A DNA stretch of 64,000 nucleotides, from the NCBI GenBank assembly GCA_964637365.1, contig CAZWWH010000009.1, forward strand, positions 15,899-79,898, written 5' to 3'. How positions within the stretch are numbered: position 1 is the stretch's first letter; each line of letters begins with the position of its first letter. This stretch comes from Cryptoclostridium sp964637365 (GTDB taxonomy: Bacteria; Bacillota; Dehalobacteriia; UBA7702). Both the position numbers and the translations under genes were made by a program. Below, in pieces: positions 26,865-34,913 of the stretch. The notes under the pieces were generated by a model. The model was not told where the DNA came from. It saw only the letters and a program-made list of their open reading frames with translations, and did no database searches.

Positions 26865-27428
26865 TCAGTCTTTGGCTCTTTCGATGTATTCACCGGTTTT
26901 GGTGTTAATTCTAAGTCTATCCCCTTCATTGATAAAGAAAGGAACATTGACTTTTGCGCCGGTTTCTAAAATAGCGGGTTTCGTACCGCCGGAAGCAGTG
27001 TCCCCTTTGATACCGGGTTCGGTTTCTGTTACGGTGAGGGTGACTTGACCAGGCAAGTCAATACCCATGATGTCACCTTTATAGAACAATACGGAACATG
27101 TCATATTTTCAATCAAGAATTTTTTACCATCGCCCAGCTGTTCTTCAGAGATGGGAATCTGTTCATAGTTTTCTTCGTCCATAAAGATATAGGATTCACC
27201 ATCGTTGTAGAGATATTGCATATCGCGGCGATCAAGATGTGCTTTGGGCACTTTTTCTCCAGCGTCAAAGGTACGTTCAACGGTAGCGCCAGTACGAACA
27301 TTTCTCATTTTGGTGCGAACAAAAGCAGCGCCTTTCCCTGGTTTTACATGTTGGAATTCCAACACCTGATAGGCATCGCCATCAATTTCAATGGTTACAC
27401 CGGGTCTAAAATCATTGGAAGAAATCAT
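26865..27428 (-). CDS. efp: Elongation factor P
   Basis: EF-P relieves ribosome stalling at polyproline. The 187-residue protein has three beta-barrel domains and the loop HVKPGKGAAF, with the modifiable K32 at the tip. Length and the C-terminal GDRLRINTKTGEYIERA fit the family. It follows the Xaa-Pro peptidase gene, a common pairing in Bacillota. Confidence 0.96.
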   Translation of the reverse strand: MISSNDFRPGVTIEIDGDAYQVLEFQHVKPGKGAAFVRTKMRNVRTGATVERTFDAGEKVPKAHLDRRDMQYLYNDGESYIFMDEENYEQIPISEEQLGDGKKFLIENMTCSVLFYKGDIMGIDLPGQVTLTVTETEPGIKGDTASGGTKPAILETGAKVNVPFFINEGDRLRINTKTGEYIERAKD

Positions 27429-27484
27429 GTTTCTTACCCTCCCTAAAAAGATAAAATATAAAAATAAAAGTATATAACTTGCCT

Positions 27485-28540
27485 TTATAAAATAATCAGC
27501 TCTTTCGGAGAACCTGTCATGGTATGGGGACCATTATAAGTCATATAGACCATATCCTCAATACGCACACCGCCGCCGTTAGGGATATAAAGTCCGGGTT
27601 CAATGGTAAAGACCATACCAGGTCTGAATTTTTCAGTCGCCTTCCGATTAGCAAAAGGCATTTCATGAATTTCAATCCCCACGCCGTGGCCTAAGCTGTG
27701 ACCAAAATACTGTTCCAGCTCCAACTGTTCAAAGTAACTGCGCACGGCCAGCTCCGGACCGTTTAAGGGTTTACCCACGATTGCATTACGATAAGCCCGG
27801 GCCTGTCCCTCTTTGACGATATGATAAAGCTGCTGCATTTCGGGACCGGGATCACCGAGAAAAACAGTCCTCGTCATATCAGAGCAGTAATTCTCAAAAA
27901 TACAGCCATAGTCCATCAAAACAGCTTCACCGGGTTCCAATTTTTTACGGGAAGCCACCCCATGAGGTAAAGCCGACCGCTCCCCGGAGGCAACAATAAA
28001 GTCAAAGGATGGTCCAGTGGCACCCTGAGTGCGCATATAAAAATCGAGTTCGTTGGCGATATCTACTTCCATAACACCTTCTTTAATAAAAGGTAGGATA
28101 TGATGGAAGGCATCGTCGGCAATATCCACCGCTCTTTGTAATTTTTCCAATTCCTCGGGGTCTTTATACATCCGAAGCTCCTTCACCAAAGAAGCGCCGG
28201 GCACCAAGGAGACTGAATTGGGCAGTTTTTCTTTCATCTCCTCAAAAATCGCCACAGTGAGATCATCTTCCTCAAAGCCGACGGTAGTTTCATCCTTCAC
28301 AAGGGATTGAAAATACCACGGACGATCTACGGGAACGATCTCAAAATCAGGGCACTGCTGCCCCGCCTGTTCTGTATAGCGGGAATCCACCAAAACCCAA
28401 GCATGTTCCTGAGTGATGTAAGCGCCGCCGGTAGAACCGGTAAATCCTGTGAGATAAAGAACATTTTCTCTTTGATGGAGAAAGATACCGCCGAGTTTTT
28501 TCTCAGCCAACTTTTCTCTGAGTTTTTCTAAACGTTCCAT
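27485..28540 (-). CDS. M24 family Xaa-Pro aminopeptidase
   Basis: The 351-residue protein has a creatinase-like N-terminal domain (about 1-125) and a pita-bread metallopeptidase domain with the dimetal ligands in MDYGCIFENYCSDMTRT (two Asp), GHSLGHGVGIEIHE (His, Glu) and TIEPGLY and EDMVY (Glu). It removes N-terminal residues before proline. I chose ATG at 28540; a TTG six bases upstream is closer to GAGGTG and is possible. It precedes efp. Confidence 0.92.
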   Translation of the reverse strand: MERLEKLREKLAEKKLGGIFLHQRENVLYLTGFTGSTGGAYITQEHAWVLVDSRYTEQAGQQCPDFEIVPVDRPWYFQSLVKDETTVGFEEDDLTVAIFEEMKEKLPNSVSLVPGASLVKELRMYKDPEELEKLQRAVDIADDAFHHILPFIKEGVMEVDIANELDFYMRTQGATGPSFDFIVASGERSALPHGVASRKKLEPGEAVLMDYGCIFENYCSDMTRTVFLGDPGPEMQQLYHIVKEGQARAYRNAIVGKPLNGPELAVRSYFEQLELEQYFGHSLGHGVGIEIHEMPFANRKATEKFRPGMVFTIEPGLYIPNGGGVRIEDMVYMTYNGPHTMTGSPKELIIL

Positions 28541-28591
28541 TGACAAAATACACCTCTATTATATTCTATCACATCATACCATAAGTTGTCA

Positions 28592-29920
28592 TTATTTTCC
28601 ACTGATTTTCATAGATTTTATTTTTATGGATGGTGCGCCACTGCTGCTGAAAAAAACAAAATCAGAACCAGTGGTCTCAATATCCTCCAGCAACTCAAAA
28701 ATATTCCCCGCTATCATCACGCCGCGGAAGCTGCCGCCTAATTCTCCATGCTCAATCAAAGAACCAGAAATCCCCAAAGAGAAGTCGCCGGTGATGCTGT
28801 CGGCCATATGGAGCCCCATCAAGTCTCGAACCCACAGCCCATGGGAAATTCCTCTGCGTAATTCATCGGGTGAAGCGCTACCTGCCAGCACATAGCAGTT
28901 GGAAATCCCAACGGAGGTGAGGGTTTTATGGGAACCGCAATAGCCGTTGCCTGTACTCTGGGTATGGCAATGAGACGCCGAAACGTGATTATGGAGAAAG
29001 CTTTGAATTCTTCCCTCTTGAATCAAGGCTTTGGAAGCAGAGGGCATGCCCTCGTCATCAAAGGGTGTGGCGGAAACACCGCGCACCAACAGTGGATCAT
29101 CGGTAATGGTAAGGCAAGAAGGAGCGATGATCTCCCCGTCCCTTCCTTTAAGTCGGGATTTTCCTTTATAAAGATTATCCCCTAAAAATGAAGGAATTAA
29201 CAATGACATAAGGTCAATGACAGCTTCAGCGTCAAGAACAATGGGATATTCTCCACCATCGATAACCTTGGCCTTTAAACGACGGCTGCCGTTTTCCGCC
29301 GCGGTTTCAGCAATTTCCTTGGCGGATAATCCGTAAAAGGAATGGTCAACCATATAATGTCCACCGGTCTCCGTCTCATCCACGTCTTCGGCCACTGCCA
29401 CCGCAGAGGCACTGTGAAAGCAAGTACGGTATTGTAAATCCAGACCAAGGCTATTAACAATTGTGGTTTCAAAAGAATTCGCGGCGTAGGAAACCCGTTC
29501 TGCCCTGGCAATTTTCGGTTTTGACTGGGCAATGGAAGCCATAGATTCCAGCAGCTCCATTTTTTCCTTGCGTGAAATATCCTCTAATTCAAAAGCGGGC
29601 AGCGAAGGATAAGCAAGTCCCCCTTCGGTGAAATGGAAATGGGGATCGGGCTCCAGGAAAGAGGTCGCCACCAAAGCATCATCAATGGCGCGGCGCAAAG
29701 ACGCCGGTTCCGCCACGGCCCCATAGGAAAACCCCGGTACATTATTTTTCATCAGACGGACAGAAAAGCCCACTTTTTCTGCGCGATTATCGTCGTTGAG
29801 CACCCCTTCCCGCATGGAAAGGCTCTCGCCGCTGCTGTGAATCAAATAAAACTCACACTGGTCGGCGCCATGTTTTAGGGCATAAGCCATGGCGTTATCA
29901 AGCATTTGTTTTTGGTTCAT
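28592..29920 (-). CDS. tldE: TldE/PmbA family protein
   Basis: The 442-residue protein is the partner of TldD in a heterodimeric metalloprotease that cleaves unfolded peptides (for example microcin or CcdA in E. coli). It lacks the HExxxH motif, as expected for TldE, and keeps the SVGISNCYVLAGSAS and GLWVRDLMGLHMADSITGDF pattern. Its start overlaps the tldD stop, so the two are coupled. Confidence 0.9.
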   Translation of the reverse strand: MNQKQMLDNAMAYALKHGADQCEFYLIHSSGESLSMREGVLNDDNRAEKVGFSVRLMKNNVPGFSYGAVAEPASLRRAIDDALVATSFLEPDPHFHFTEGGLAYPSLPAFELEDISRKEKMELLESMASIAQSKPKIARAERVSYAANSFETTIVNSLGLDLQYRTCFHSASAVAVAEDVDETETGGHYMVDHSFYGLSAKEIAETAAENGSRRLKAKVIDGGEYPIVLDAEAVIDLMSLLIPSFLGDNLYKGKSRLKGRDGEIIAPSCLTITDDPLLVRGVSATPFDDEGMPSASKALIQEGRIQSFLHNHVSASHCHTQSTGNGYCGSHKTLTSVGISNCYVLAGSASPDELRRGISHGLWVRDLMGLHMADSITGDFSLGISGSLIEHGELGGSFRGVMIAGNIFELLEDIETTGSDFVFFSSSGAPSIKIKSMKISGK

Positions 29921-31296
29921 GACTCTGTCCCCCCTACGATCACATCATACAGCCCCAACGTGGGCTGGGCGTCCCCAACGGGCACAGATTGGCCGCCTTT
30001 TCCGCAGGTACCGATGGCAAAGCCCAAATCATCACCAACTGCGAAAACCGATGACAGCGTTTTGGGTCCGTTCCCAATTAAGGTAGCGTTCCGCACCGGC
30101 GTGGTAATCTCCCCATGCTCAATCAAATAACCCTCGGAGACCTCGAAAACGAAATCACCATTGGTGGTGTTGACCTGGCCGCCGCCCATCTTTTTCACAA
30201 AGAGACCATGTTTTGTATCGGCCAGGATATCGGCGGGCCGGTCATTCCCCGGTAAAATATAAGTATTGCTCATCCGCACCTGGGGCGTGTAACGGTAGCT
30301 TTCCCGGCGGCCGTTGCCGGTGGTAACTTTTCCGTATTTCTTCGCCGTGCGGTAATCATACATATAAGACTTCAAAACACCATCCTCGATCAGGACGTTT
30401 TTTCTGCCATCGGCGCCTTCATCGTCAAAGGTGAAGGAGCCGTAATGGCCTTCCAGGGTAGCGTCGTCCACCACGGAAATTCTTTCCGAAGCCACCTTTT
30501 TCCCCAGACGATCCTTATAAACCGACAGGCCTTTTTCCACATGATCCGCCTCCAACCCGTGGCCGCAGGCTTCGTGAACCATGGTGCCGCCGGCGGAGGA
30601 GGACATTACCACCGTCATGGGGCCTGAGGGGGCGGGTTTCGCATCGAGAAGGCGCAGCACACGGCCAATAGTTTCATCGGTTTTGGCACAAAGAATCTCT
30701 GTATTCCACTGAAATTCGGGGATAATATCACCCAAAGTGGAGAGGGCCGTCTGAACCACGCCATTTTTTTGCGCAATCACACGGACATAAAACCGCTTAC
30801 GACTGCGGCAGTCTTGGGCAAAAACGCCGTCGGTATTGGCGATAAGCAACTCCTTCCGCACATCGCCATAGCCCAGCGTCACTTGTTGCAGCAAAGGGCT
30901 TTGGTCCCAGGCATAGCTGTTGACCTCCCTTATGAATGCGCCGATTCGCTCCAAATCAAAAATTTCCGCATCCTTGGCAGGCTGCTTTTGCACTGTAAAA
31001 CCATATGTGGCAACATCACCATTGGCAGGAGACCCAATGGAGTCCGCCGCCTTTTCCGCCAAGGAGAGAAGGGACTTTTCCGAGAGGTCGTTGGTATAAA
31101 AATAGCTGGAAAAATCGCCCTTCATCACGCGAATACCAGCGCCCTCATCGGAGCCGCGGTAGAAATGTTCAATCTTTTTGTCCTCTGCGGCCACGGTGCC
31201 GCTCAAAGTTTTTGTTACAAAAATATCGGCAAAATCTGCACCGCTTCGCTGAGCACGTTTCAAAATTTTGCCGATTTCTTCTTGAGATAAATTCAT
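29917..31296 (-). CDS. tldD: TldD metalloprotease subunit
   Basis: The catalytic subunit has the zinc motif HEACGH at 241-246 in GGTMVHEACGHGLEADHV. I chose ATG at 31296, giving 459 residues; the frame opens further to 31347, but that would overlap aroK and adds a tail unlike the family. The ribosome site is weak (GAAAG). Codon use in this gene seems richer in G and C than in its neighbours, which may reflect local composition. Confidence 0.92.
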   Translation of the reverse strand: MNLSQEEIGKILKRAQRSGADFADIFVTKTLSGTVAAEDKKIEHFYRGSDEGAGIRVMKGDFSSYFYTNDLSEKSLLSLAEKAADSIGSPANGDVATYGFTVQKQPAKDAEIFDLERIGAFIREVNSYAWDQSPLLQQVTLGYGDVRKELLIANTDGVFAQDCRSRKRFYVRVIAQKNGVVQTALSTLGDIIPEFQWNTEILCAKTDETIGRVLRLLDAKPAPSGPMTVVMSSSAGGTMVHEACGHGLEADHVEKGLSVYKDRLGKKVASERISVVDDATLEGHYGSFTFDDEGADGRKNVLIEDGVLKSYMYDYRTAKKYGKVTTGNGRRESYRYTPQVRMSNTYILPGNDRPADILADTKHGLFVKKMGGGQVNTTNGDFVFEVSEGYLIEHGEITTPVRNATLIGNGPKTLSSVFAVGDDLGFAIGTCGKGGQSVPVGDAQPTLGLYDVIVGGTES

Positions 31297-31315
31297 ACTT
31301 TCACATTCTTTTCTT

Positions 31316-31855
31316 TCAATTCGTTTCGGTATCCAAGGAAAAATCATAGTTTTCCTTGAGTTCTTTTAAAATCACCTCCGCCGTTTCCTCCATAGACAAA
31401 TTAGTGGTGTTGACGATAATATCGCCATACTGTTCATAGAGGGGACGGCATTGGTCATAAATCCGAGGCACCAATTCCTTCAAGCTGCCTTTGGTTTGAA
31501 AGGGCTTTACGCTGCGGCGGGAAAGACGCTCCACAATGACGTCTTCATCCACCTGGAGATAGACGAAGACGCTGTTGCGCTTTAGAGTTTCCACGTTTTC
31601 CTGCTTTTCAATAAAGGTGCCGCCGGTGGCGATGATCGCCCGTTCCTTTCGGGCCAATCGCTTGACCACCAGATTTTCCTCGGAATCATAACGGATTTTA
31701 CCGTATTTTTTCACAATCAGATTCACTTTAACGCCGGTGGCCGCTTCCATTTCGCGGTCGGTGTCGTAAAAATCATACTCTAATTCTTGACTTAAAAAGC
31801 GGCCCATGGCAGTTTTGCCGCTGCCCATGAAACCGATTAATACGATGTTCTTCAT
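31316..31855 (-). CDS. aroK: Shikimate kinase
   Basis: The 179-residue P-loop kinase phosphorylates shikimate in the aromatic pathway. Walker A is GFMGSGKTAMGR (8-19), followed by YDTDREME for shikimate binding and ATGGTFI. The lid region RLSRRSVKPF also fits. It starts the run aroK-tldD-tldE. A TATAAT-like box precedes it at 31906-31911, but without a clear -35 box. Confidence 0.92.
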   Translation of the reverse strand: MKNIVLIGFMGSGKTAMGRFLSQELEYDFYDTDREMEAATGVKVNLIVKKYGKIRYDSEENLVVKRLARKERAIIATGGTFIEKQENVETLKRNSVFVYLQVDEDVIVERLSRRSVKPFQTKGSLKELVPRIYDQCRPLYEQYGDIIVNTTNLSMEETAEVILKELKENYDFSLDTETN

Positions 31856-31933
31856 GTTTCACCTGCTTTTTCTTTCACACAATGAGTTTCCTTGTCTCAC
31901 CAATCATTATATGCAGAAAAAGCCGGGAAATTC

Positions 31934-32434
31934 CTAATTTCTCCTTTTCAGCCGCATCATGGCGTAAATGATTTTTTCCAACTTGCGGTTGATGCGGGTG
32001 CCCCAAAACTCGTTTTTATTAATGGGCTGCACCACAATGGTGTAGAACCCCATGCAGTTGCCGCCAAAAACGTCGGTAATCAGCTGGTCCCCCACCATGG
32101 CGGTCTCCTCCGGCGTTACGCCCAGCATTGCCATGGCCCGCTTGGCCCCGTTGGACGAGGGCTTTTTGGCCCTGGCCACAAAGGGAATCCCAATTTTTTC
32201 CGACACAGGGAGCACGCGCTCATCGCTGTTATTGGACAAAATCGACATAAGGAATCCATGTTCCTTGGGAATGCGGAACCAGTCGATGGTCTCCTGGGTC
32301 AACCCCTGGGAATTATAGGGCACAATGGTGTTATCCACGTCAAAGAGTAAACAGCGGATTCCCCGGGCCTTTAGCTCCTCCAGCGGCAAGGAATATATGT
32401 CTTTTACCATCAAATCCGGGAAAAACTTGCTCAT
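31934..32434 (-). CDS. yqeG: YqeG family HAD IIIA phosphatase
   Basis: The 166-residue protein has HAD motif I LFDVDNTIVPYN, motif II LSNNSD, and motif III region AMVGDQLITDVFGG. YqeG is a mitochondrial PGP phosphatase relative widespread in Bacillota; its substrate is not known here. The stop codon is TAG, and pyrrolysine readthrough would add about nine residues before TAA. It stands alone between aroK and an intergenic stretch with hairpins. Confidence 0.9.
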   Translation of the reverse strand: MSKFFPDLMVKDIYSLPLEELKARGIRCLLFDVDNTIVPYNSQGLTQETIDWFRIPKEHGFLMSILSNNSDERVLPVSEKIGIPFVARAKKPSSNGAKRAMAMLGVTPEETAMVGDQLITDVFGGNCMGFYTIVVQPINKNEFWGTRINRKLEKIIYAMMRLKRRN

Positions 32435-32584
32435 TCATCCATTCCTTTCTCCCAACGCGGCGTTCCTGCCGCGTTCATCTGTAATATTATACCGAAAAAA
32501 GATGGATGTGGCAATTCCATTTCCGTGTTTTTCTCAGAAACTTTCCGGAACCTTTCCTTGGACAAAGAGAGACAACGCAAACAA

Positions 32585-32677
32585 CGCCCCAGAGACAAGG
32601 CTCTGGGGCCCAGAAAACTCCCCTTTTGCAAAACAGGCCCAGCCCCAGATCATTGGCGTCTGGGGCTTTTGTTTTTT
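32585..32677. repeat. Two related GC-rich hairpins
   Basis: CCCCAGAG/CTCTGGGG (32587-32608) and AGCCCCAGA/TCTGGGGCT (32641-32667) share the same arm sequence GCCCCAGA. The second is followed on the plus strand by TTTGTTTTTTG. They may form a terminator for the neighbouring minus-strand gene or pair with each other as alternatives. The rest of 32435-32690 holds nothing I recognise. Confidence 0.5.
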
Positions 32678-32690
32678 GACGGCGCTGCTG

Positions 32691-33170
32691 TTAATCCATT
32701 TTAATTTGGTGGCGTTCCCTATACAGGTTGAATACCCGAATGTTTTTGTTCTTGCGAAGGGAATTTCTGATATTCCGATACAGGGAATGATCCTCATTGT
32801 AATAACCGATCATGAACTCCGCGGATTCCATGAGGTATTTTTGGGTTTTGATGATGCGCGAGCTCACTTTTTTGCTGGGCGGCGTCAGACCGATGAAGTC
32901 ATCAAAGGGCGACGGATCCTCTCTGGCCCTTTCCTTTTGGATGTCGGTGCTGCTGACGCCAATGAAGCGAATGCCGCGTTCGGGATACCTCTCCCCGAGT
33001 CTCTGCAAAAGAGAGAAATACAAGGAATCACGGCACGAATAGCTCAACAGAAAGACATTGACGTCCTCCTCTTCAATGAGGTGGCACAGAACTGCCCGCA
33101 GCTCCTCAAAGATTGCTTGCACCACACTGGTTCGTTCCAAACCAATCAAACAACAAGAATGCTTTTTCAT
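32691..33170 (-). CDS. Hypothetical Rossmann-like protein
   Basis: I do not recognise this 159-residue protein with confidence. It begins KKHSCCLIGLERTSVVQAIFEEL and alternates strands and helices (VNVFLLSYSCRDSLYF, RGIRFIGVS, AEFMIGYYNEDHSLYRNI), which resembles small SLOG/DUF1273-type nucleotide-sensing folds. The C-terminus is basic. ATG at 33170 is nine bases from GGAGG; an ATG six bases upstream is too close to the site. A perfect hairpin lies just upstream of the ribosome site. Confidence 0.6.
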   Translation of the reverse strand: MKKHSCCLIGLERTSVVQAIFEELRAVLCHLIEEEDVNVFLLSYSCRDSLYFSLLQRLGERYPERGIRFIGVSSTDIQKERAREDPSPFDDFIGLTPPSKKVSSRIIKTQKYLMESAEFMIGYYNEDHSLYRNIRNSLRKNKNIRVFNLYRERHQIKMD

Positions 33171-33192
33171 GAACATTCTCCTCCTTAAAGGC

Positions 33193-33226
33193 GAAAAGAT
33201 ATAACCACAAATGGTTATATCTTTTC
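33193..33226 (-). promoter_or_regulatory. Perfect 15-bp hairpin upstream of a ribosome site
   Basis: GAAAAGATATAACCA and its exact complement surround loop CAAA. On the minus strand it ends about 10 bases before the GGAGG of the 33170 gene, so it may shape translation or stability of that mRNA. The flanking 33227-33397 stretch is AT-rich and holds nothing else that I recognise. Confidence 0.45.
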
Positions 33227-33397
33227 TTATTTATATAAATTATTATGACAAAACGTACATACAGCAACTTTCATAATTATATATCCATATACGCGTAATA
33301 TTAATAAAAAAGAATAACCTTGCAACCGTAACCCGAATACAGGTAGGATAGGTAAATTTCTTTGCTATACTAAATTGACAAGAAGTGGAATGGAAAC

Positions 33398-33610
33398 ATG
33401 GCAAATAAATTATTGCGTTATACATTGCGTATTGATAGAATCTACTTTCAGAAATTTCGATATATCGCTGTTTCGAAAGGTCGTTCGGCAAATAAAGAAA
33501 TAGAACAATACATCAAAAAGCGTGTAAGACAATTTGAAGAGACTCAAGGCAAAATTATTTGTGAAGATATTTTTCTGAAAGCAAATAGTCAGCATAATGA
33601 TTCATCATAA
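33398..33610 (+). CDS. Small ribbon-helix-helix (Arc-type) protein, copy A
   Basis: The 70-residue protein reads as one strand (LLRYTLRI) and two helices (YFQKFRYIAVSKGRSANKE, then EQYIKKRVRQFEE), the pattern of Arc-like DNA-binding dimers with the GRSANKEIE turn. It is about 70 percent identical to the gene that converges on it (33642-33854). The ribosome site is GTGGAATGG. Targets are unknown; autoregulation is usual for the fold. The start is supported by its match to copy B. Confidence 0.75.
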   Translation: MANKLLRYTLRIDRIYFQKFRYIAVSKGRSANKEIEQYIKKRVRQFEETQGKIICEDIFLKANSQHNDSS

Positions 33611-33641
33611 TTCTTCTCCTAATGAAACGAGATAGAGTCAT

Positions 33642-33854
33642 TTACGATGAATTATCCAACTGATATTTTGATTTCAGTGTAGAATCTTCGTTTTTTATCT
33701 CCCCATATGCCTCTTCAAACTCTTTGACACTTTTTTTAATATACTGCTCAATTTCTTTGTTGGCTGAACGTCCCTTTGACGCTGCAATATATCGGAATTT
33801 TTGGAAATAAAATCTGTCAACGCGCAATGTATAACGCAATAACTTGCTTGCCAT
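33642..33854 (-). CDS. Small ribbon-helix-helix (Arc-type) protein, copy B
   Basis: This 70-residue paralog of the convergent gene differs mainly in the C-terminal 20 residues. The strand LLRYTLRV and the GRSANKEIEQYIKK stretch are the same. Both ends (NDSS and DNSS) are alike, so both are complete. AAGGGGTGG precedes the ATG, and the imperfect dyad CTTAAGGCCACTAAG (minus strand, near 33878-33864) overlaps that zone as a possible operator. A 15-17 base inverted repeat flanks the gene (33631-33647 and 33882-33896). Confidence 0.75.
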   Translation of the reverse strand: MASKLLRYTLRVDRFYFQKFRYIAASKGRSANKEIEQYIKKSVKEFEEAYGEIKNEDSTLKSKYQLDNSS

Positions 33855-33911
33855 AATCCCACCCCTTAGTGGCCTTAAGATGTCGTTATGACTCTATTTT
33901 ATCTTTAAAAA

Positions 33912-33940
33912 TTGGGCAAAAACGAAAATAGTGGTATAAT
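33912..33940 (+). promoter_or_regulatory. Promoter of a candidate small RNA
   Basis: TTGGGC (33912-33917), 17 bases and a perfect TATAAT (33935-33940) face an otherwise gene-free stretch on the plus strand. Confidence 0.55.
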
Positions 33941-33946
33941 GACGCA

Positions 33947-34022
33947 AATGTGGTGAAGCATTTTTTCAGATTCCCACGCAACAGAAAACCGCGAATTCGC
34001 AACAAGAATCCGCGGTTTTTTT
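33947..34022 (+). ncRNA. Candidate small RNA with intrinsic terminator
   Basis: From the predicted start near 33947 to the T run at 34022 the transcript would be about 76 bases. It has no usable reading frame (ATG TGG TGA). It ends in a hairpin of AAACCGCG with CGCGGTTT plus inner ATTC/GAAT, followed by seven T. Read on the minus strand the same hairpin ends sigK transcription, so the RNA could be only an apparent one. Confidence 0.4.
33985..34022. terminator. Bidirectional terminator after sigK
   Basis: AAAACCGCGAATTC and GAATCCGCGGTTTT pair with one mismatch. T runs follow on the plus strand (seven T) and, more weakly, on the minus strand (TTTTCTGTT), where it follows the sigK stop. Confidence 0.7.
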
Positions 34023-34044
34023 GTTTGGTTGTTAGAAAAAGGAT

Positions 34045-34746
34045 TCATGACTCTTTTAGAACCTTAAAAAGCTTTTTCATCGCCTTACTTTCAATGCGGG
34101 AGACATAGGAGCGGCTGATGCCCAGATGCTGGGCCACGGCGCGCTGGGTTTGTTTGTCCTCGTCCTTTAAGCCGTAGCGCATCGTCAGAACATCGCGTTC
34201 TCTCGGCTCCAAAGTGTCCATATGCTTTAACAGCTCTTCTTTTAGGTGTTTTAGCTCCAGGTCCTCCACCATGGTGTTTTCCCCGGTGCTTAGAATATCG
34301 ATGAGGGCGATTTCGTTGCCTTCCTTATCGTGGCCCAAGGGCTCATAGAGAGAAACGTCCTGCCGCAGGTTTTTCCCTGCCCGCAGGAACATCAAGATTT
34401 CATTTTCCACACAGCGGGCGGCATAGGTGGCAAGGCGCACCTTGCGGTCCATGGAAAAGGAGTCGATGGCTTTGATGAGACCGATGGTGCCGATGGAAAT
34501 CAAATCGTCCTTATCGACATTGGTATTCTCATATTTTTTGCAGATGTGGGCCACCAGCCGCAGGTTCCGCTCGATGAGAATATTGCGGGCCTCGGCGTCG
34601 CCCTGCTCCCGCCTTAACAGCATTTCCCGCTCCTCATCAGGGGAAAGAGGCTTGGGGAAATAATGGTTCCCCACATAGCCGCAGAAATCGTGGCCCAAAA
34701 GACAAAGAATTTTCAACTTCCACTTATGGCGAAACAACAGAATCAT
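34045..34746 (-). CDS. sigK: Sporulation sigma factor SigK
   Basis: The 233-residue sigma-70 factor has region 2 (RNLRLVAHICKKYENTN, DLISIGTIGLIKAIDSF) and region 4 (RERDVLTMRYGL, helix-turn-helix QRAVAQHLGISRSYVSRIE). The N-terminal hydrophobic stretch before YVGNHYFPKPLS matches the pro-sequence removed from sigma-K in B. subtilis. The gene is continuous, with no skin element. GGAGGTG lies upstream of the ATG. Sigma-K drives late mother-cell sporulation genes. Confidence 0.93.
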   Translation of the reverse strand: MILLFRHKWKLKILCLLGHDFCGYVGNHYFPKPLSPDEEREMLLRREQGDAEARNILIERNLRLVAHICKKYENTNVDKDDLISIGTIGLIKAIDSFSMDRKVRLATYAARCVENEILMFLRAGKNLRQDVSLYEPLGHDKEGNEIALIDILSTGENTMVEDLELKHLKEELLKHMDTLEPRERDVLTMRYGLKDEDKQTQRAVAQHLGISRSYVSRIESKAMKKLFKVLKES

Positions 34747-34852
34747 AAAGGGTACACCTCCGATGTTATTGTTTCATTATATGCGGAAAAACCAATTTTC
34801 TGCGTTGTCCCGTAAAATTCGACAAGCAAATTAATAAGTCCTATGGGATTGA

Positions 34853-34881
34853 TTGACATTCTTTTAAAAATATCATAATAT
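34853..34881 (+). promoter_or_regulatory. Promoter of the DUF1538 operon
   Basis: A perfect TTGACA (34853-34858), 17 bases and TAATAT (34876-34881) predict a start near 34888. Confidence 0.7.
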
Positions 34882-34913
34882 ATTAATATGAAGGAATGAA
34901 AGGAGAATACTGT

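Noticed and set aside
34896..34913. ATG start of the DUF1538 gene at 34896
   Set aside because: It has no correctly spaced ribosome site, whereas the TTG at 34914 is eight bases from AGGAG.
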